Source: Methyloprofundus sp. (lineage in GTDB: Bacteria; Pseudomonadota; Gammaproteobacteria; Methylococcales; Methylomonadaceae). Taken from it: a stretch of 64,000 nucleotides of DNA. The translations under genes and the position numbers were made by a program. Where the stretch lies: the NCBI GenBank assembly GCA_016592635.1, contig AP023240.1, forward strand, positions 1,798,001 through 1,862,000, written 5' to 3'. The notes beneath the pieces were generated by a model. The model was not told where the DNA came from and made no database searches. It saw only the letters and a program-made list of their open reading frames with translations. This document shows positions 62,819 to 64,000 of this stretch, one piece after another. The first letter of the stretch is position 1, and each line of letters starts with the position of its first letter.

Positions 62819-64000
62819 TTACAGTAAAACAACATCGTATTGTTCTTGACTATATTCAGACTCGGCTCTGAACTTAATGCGGATATTTAAGAAATCTTCT
62901 AATTCTGCTAATACATCAGCTTCCTCATCCAAAAGTTTCTCAACGACAGTGATAGAGGCTAGTACCAGAATTTGTTGTACATTGTATTGCTTTACTTCGC
63001 GGATGATCTCACGAAAAATCTCTAGGCAAATGGTTTCTGCTGTTTTGAGCTCTCCCTTGCCGCCACAAGTAGTACAAGGCTCACATAAAATATGTGCCAA
63101 ACTTTCCCGGGTACGTTTGCGAGTCATTTCTACCAAGCCTAAAGCAGATACTTCAGTAATCTTAGTTTTTGCATGACATTTTTCTAGGGTTTTTTCTAAG
63201 GCCTGTAAAACTTGGCTTTTATGATCCTCACTCTGCATATCAATAAAGTCAATAATGATAATGCCACCCAAATTGCGTAGTCTTAATTGGCGTGAAATGG
63301 CCTGGGCAGCTTCAAGATTAGTTTTGAAAATAGTTTCTTCCAAATTACGCCCACCGACATACCCGCCAGTATTAACATCAACGGTAGTCATAGCCTCGGT
63401 TTGATCAAAAACCAAATGACCGCCAGATTTTAACTGAACTTTACGATCAAGGGCTTTTTCAATTTCATCTTCAATATTGTAAATATCAAATAAAGGGCGT
63501 TCGCGGGTGTAATGCTCAATAATAGGCACAATATCGGGGACGAATTCTTGTGCAAATTCCACTAAACGCTGATGAGTTTTGCGGGAGTCAACTTTAACTT
63601 TTTCGATATTGTCAGTATATAAATCACGTAACGTACGAATGCTCAAGGGAAGGTCATAATGAATAAGAGAGCGGGGCGGGGCACCTGCAATTTTTTCTTG
63701 CACTGAATCCCATAGTTGCAATAGAAATAACATGTCTGATTCTAGCGTTGCTTCATCGATGCACTCAGCGGCAGTTCGGGCGATAAAAGCACCTGATTCA
63801 TGCTCTAATTGAAAGGCCTCCTGAAAAGCACGCAAGCGCGTTCTTTCGGGCTCGCATTCAATGCGTTGAGATACACCGCCTTTGTCAGAATACGGCATAT
63901 AGACTTGGTAACGAGAAGGGATGGATATTTCTGTGGTAAGCCGTGCACCTTTACTACCAATAGGATCCTTGGTGACTTGCACGATTACTTGCTGGTTTTC
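62819..64000 (-). CDS. rng: ribonuclease G, C-terminal part (runs off the window)
   Basis: The frame is open to the right edge, so the start is outside the window; the last about 390 of an expected 480-490 residues are present. EAMTTVDVNTGGYVGG and IIIIDFIDMQ contain the catalytic Asp pair of RNase E/G, and the C-P-x-C zinc-link is seen in CEPCTTCGGKG. It processes 16S rRNA 5' ends and some mRNAs. Confidence 0.95.
   Translation of the reverse strand, partial: ENQQVIVQVTKDPIGSKGARLTTEISIPSRYQVYMPYSDKGGVSQRIECEPERTRLRAFQEAFQLEHESGAFIARTAAECIDEATLESDMLFLLQLWDSVQEKIAGAPPRSLIHYDLPLSIRTLRDLYTDNIEKVKVDSRKTHQRLVEFAQEFVPDIVPIIEHYTRERPLFDIYNIEDEIEKALDRKVQLKSGGHLVFDQTEAMTTVDVNTGGYVGGRNLEETIFKTNLEAAQAISRQLRLRNLGGIIIIDFIDMQSEDHKSQVLQALEKTLEKCHAKTKITEVSALGLVEMTRKRTRESLAHILCEPCTTCGGKGELKTAETICLEIFREIIREVKQYNVQQILVLASITVVEKLLDEEADVLAELEDFLNIRIKFRAESEYSQEQYDVVLL

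Overview
The window is chromosomal DNA of an AT-rich gammaproteobacterium. The right end has the usual gammaproteobacterial run rng - yhdP - nitrilase - tldD - pmbA, with slt nearby, and the middle has hslV-hslU followed by a DUF971 gene. A protein with a PEP-CTERM-like tail and this overall mix would fit the methanotrophic Methylococcales, but that placement is an impression, not a demonstrated result.

Layout. (1) 1-1027: the 3' part of an AAA ATPase that looks frame-broken near the window edge, followed by a 480-base gap packed with CCTGAT/ATCAGG motifs. (2) 1509-28132: a large biosynthetic cluster of about 26 kb. Its skeleton resembles an aryl-polyene (APE/xanthomonadin-type) system: ketoreductase, dehydratase, ligase-dehydratase fusion, two ACPs, ketosynthase plus chain-length-factor-like partner, acyltransferases, glycosyltransferase, LolA-like carrier and MMPL exporter. 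Two things are added. One is three flavin-dependent-halogenase-like proteins. The other is a convergent module of carrier protein, condensation-like protein, adenylation enzyme and acyl-CoA dehydrogenase. The adenylation enzyme carries, by hand alignment, a proline-type pocket (D-L-F-Y-L-A-L-V-C-K), and the dehydrogenase has its catalytic Glu in the isovaleryl-CoA dehydrogenase/PltE position. Together they look like the proline-to-pyrrole-2-carboxyl pathway (PltF/PltE/PltL type). No aromatic ammonia lyase or chorismatase is visible, so my leading hypothesis is a halogenated, pyrrole-bearing polyene or other acyl product exported to the outer membrane. (3) 28279-31743: an HrgA/COG2958-like gene, DUF971, hslU and hslV.

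(4) 31996-49163: a genomic island in tRNA-Leu(TAA). It is bounded by a 124-126 bp direct repeat (tRNA 3' part plus its terminator) and by paired CATATCACC motifs just inside each end. It encodes a P4-type tyrosine integrase, small DNA-binding proteins (AlpA-like, Rha-type), an IS4-like element with 6-bp target duplication, an IS3-family element with an A6G frameshift site, a gene carrying eight copies of an 18-bp iteron-like repeat (three upstream at exact 27-bp steps, five inside the coding sequence), a DUF5681 protein, and a complete type I restriction-modification operon. A HicA-like/HTH pair and an unknown gene sit between hsdS and hsdR.

(5) 49284-64000: ordinary housekeeping genes: a PHP-domain phosphoesterase, an ABC exporter, the PEP-CTERM-like secreted protein, slt, pmbA, tldD, a nitrilase-family hydrolase, yhdP and the C-terminal part of RNase G. 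Several unrelated intergenic hairpins, most with GTAGG/CCTAC ends, are scattered through the non-island chromosome.
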